Shown here: piece after piece, positions 51,261-51,614 of the stretch | Layout of the letters: each line of letters starts with the position of its first letter | Position numbering within the stretch: the first letter of the stretch is position 1 | NCBI GenBank assembly: GCA_945929965.1 | Contig: CAMEOT010000020.1 | Location: 1-51,614 of the forward strand | DNA length: 51,614 nucleotides | Reading direction: 5' to 3' | From: an uncultured Lachnospiraceae bacterium | Lineage (GTDB): Bacteria > Bacillota > Clostridia > Lachnospirales > Lachnospiraceae | Position numbers and translations under genes: made by a program | Notes under the pieces: model-generated | The model's database searches: none | Seen by the model: only the letters and a program-made list of their open reading frames with translations | What the model was told of the DNA's origin: nothing

Positions 51261-51614
51261 TGCTGCCGCAGTGATCAAGTACTGTAAAATACACACCATT
51301 ATAGTATTAATTTTCATCCATAATCTTTTCACAAAAGTACAATTTTATGCTACCACAATTGTTGTTATGAGAAGATCGCTTAATTACCGAATAAGTGTTT
51401 CTCATACTGGATGTCTGTATAAATTCGTTAGGGCAATAAAAATGATACAATCATAACGATTGTACCATTCGGGGGTTCAAAAGGGGGTTCAAATGAACCC
51501 CCCTTCTAAACGCATTATTTCCTATTAAATTCAGTACCCATAACAAAGGTCCAAACTGAAATTTGTACCTCTATTTGCTATATCTTATTTCTTCCATAAC
51601 CCATGTAAATTGCA
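51261..51614. other. Gene-free AT-rich end with one strong hairpin
   Basis: No convincing gene is seen. A hairpin GGGGGTTC-AAAT-GAACCCCC (51483-51502) is preceded by another GGGGGTTCAAAA copy (about 51473-51482). It may terminate the ligase pair, though it lacks a clean T-run. Confidence 0.5.

Noticed and set aside
51271..51456. 61-codon frame at the window end
   Set aside because: No ribosome site, AT-rich composition and no protein-like pattern.

Overview
The window looks like a chromosomal segment of a spore-forming, obligately anaerobic Firmicute of the Lachnospiraceae (Blautia/Roseburia/Dorea-like). This is an inference from protein style: reverse rubrerythrin next to PerR, BMP-type nucleoside uptake, GldG-type ABC exporter, VanW protein, ROK kinase with a Cys/His zinc site, type-2 GalT, and AGGAGG-type ribosome sites. 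There is one tRNA gene, no rRNA, no CRISPR array, no phage and no transposase. The segment is mostly core metabolism and transport, with small islands of decay and many structured intergenic repeats.

Layout. 1-1826: tRNA-Lys, a Fur-family regulator and a His-rich metal exporter behind a perfect 16-bp palindromic operator. 1934-7567: MATE pump, AraC regulator, ROK sugar kinase, an RmlD-like reductase translationally coupled to a dicarboxylate/amino-acid symporter. 7682-12196: KtrAB potassium uptake and a two-component system. 12311-13585: PerR and reverse rubrerythrin, followed by a cloverleaf-shaped repeat. 13602-18578: a DUF11 protein and a three-gene ABC exporter (ATPase, permease-GldG fusion, DUF4340). 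18640-24821: a degenerate beta-galactosidase-like protein, a small Cys protein, an ABC exporter that lost its front end, a class II aldolase, and a diguanylate cyclase pseudogene. 24885-27190: DUF438/PAS protein, gamma carbonic anhydrase, TrmL.

27195-28609 is an AT-rich 1.4-kb insert carrying a Fic-domain protein and a 57-aa protein. It is bounded by a 27-bp direct repeat of the trmL start region. 28881-33284 is a leftward operon: a 35-aa membrane peptide, VanW protein, PurM-like protein, Lrp regulator and aminotransferase. Then come a DnaQ-like exonuclease, a B12-binding-type radical SAM protein, galT and galK. A tandem-duplicated structured repeat (39554-39804) separates galK from a 2-isopropylmalate synthase carrying a C-terminal AraC DNA-binding domain (39812-41818). 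42269-48751 is purine salvage: xanthine phosphoribosyltransferase, BMP lipoprotein, ABC ATPase, two permeases and a cytidylate-kinase-like protein. 48938-51260 is a divergent pair of amide-bond-forming ligases (RimK-like ATP-grasp plus FolC-like Mur ligase).

The strongest candidates for something undescribed are the LeuA-AraC fusion, the ATP-grasp/Mur-ligase pair, the Fic insert, and at least three families of terminal-inverted-repeat, multi-hairpin intergenic elements. All functional statements rest on reading motifs by eye; no database search was run.
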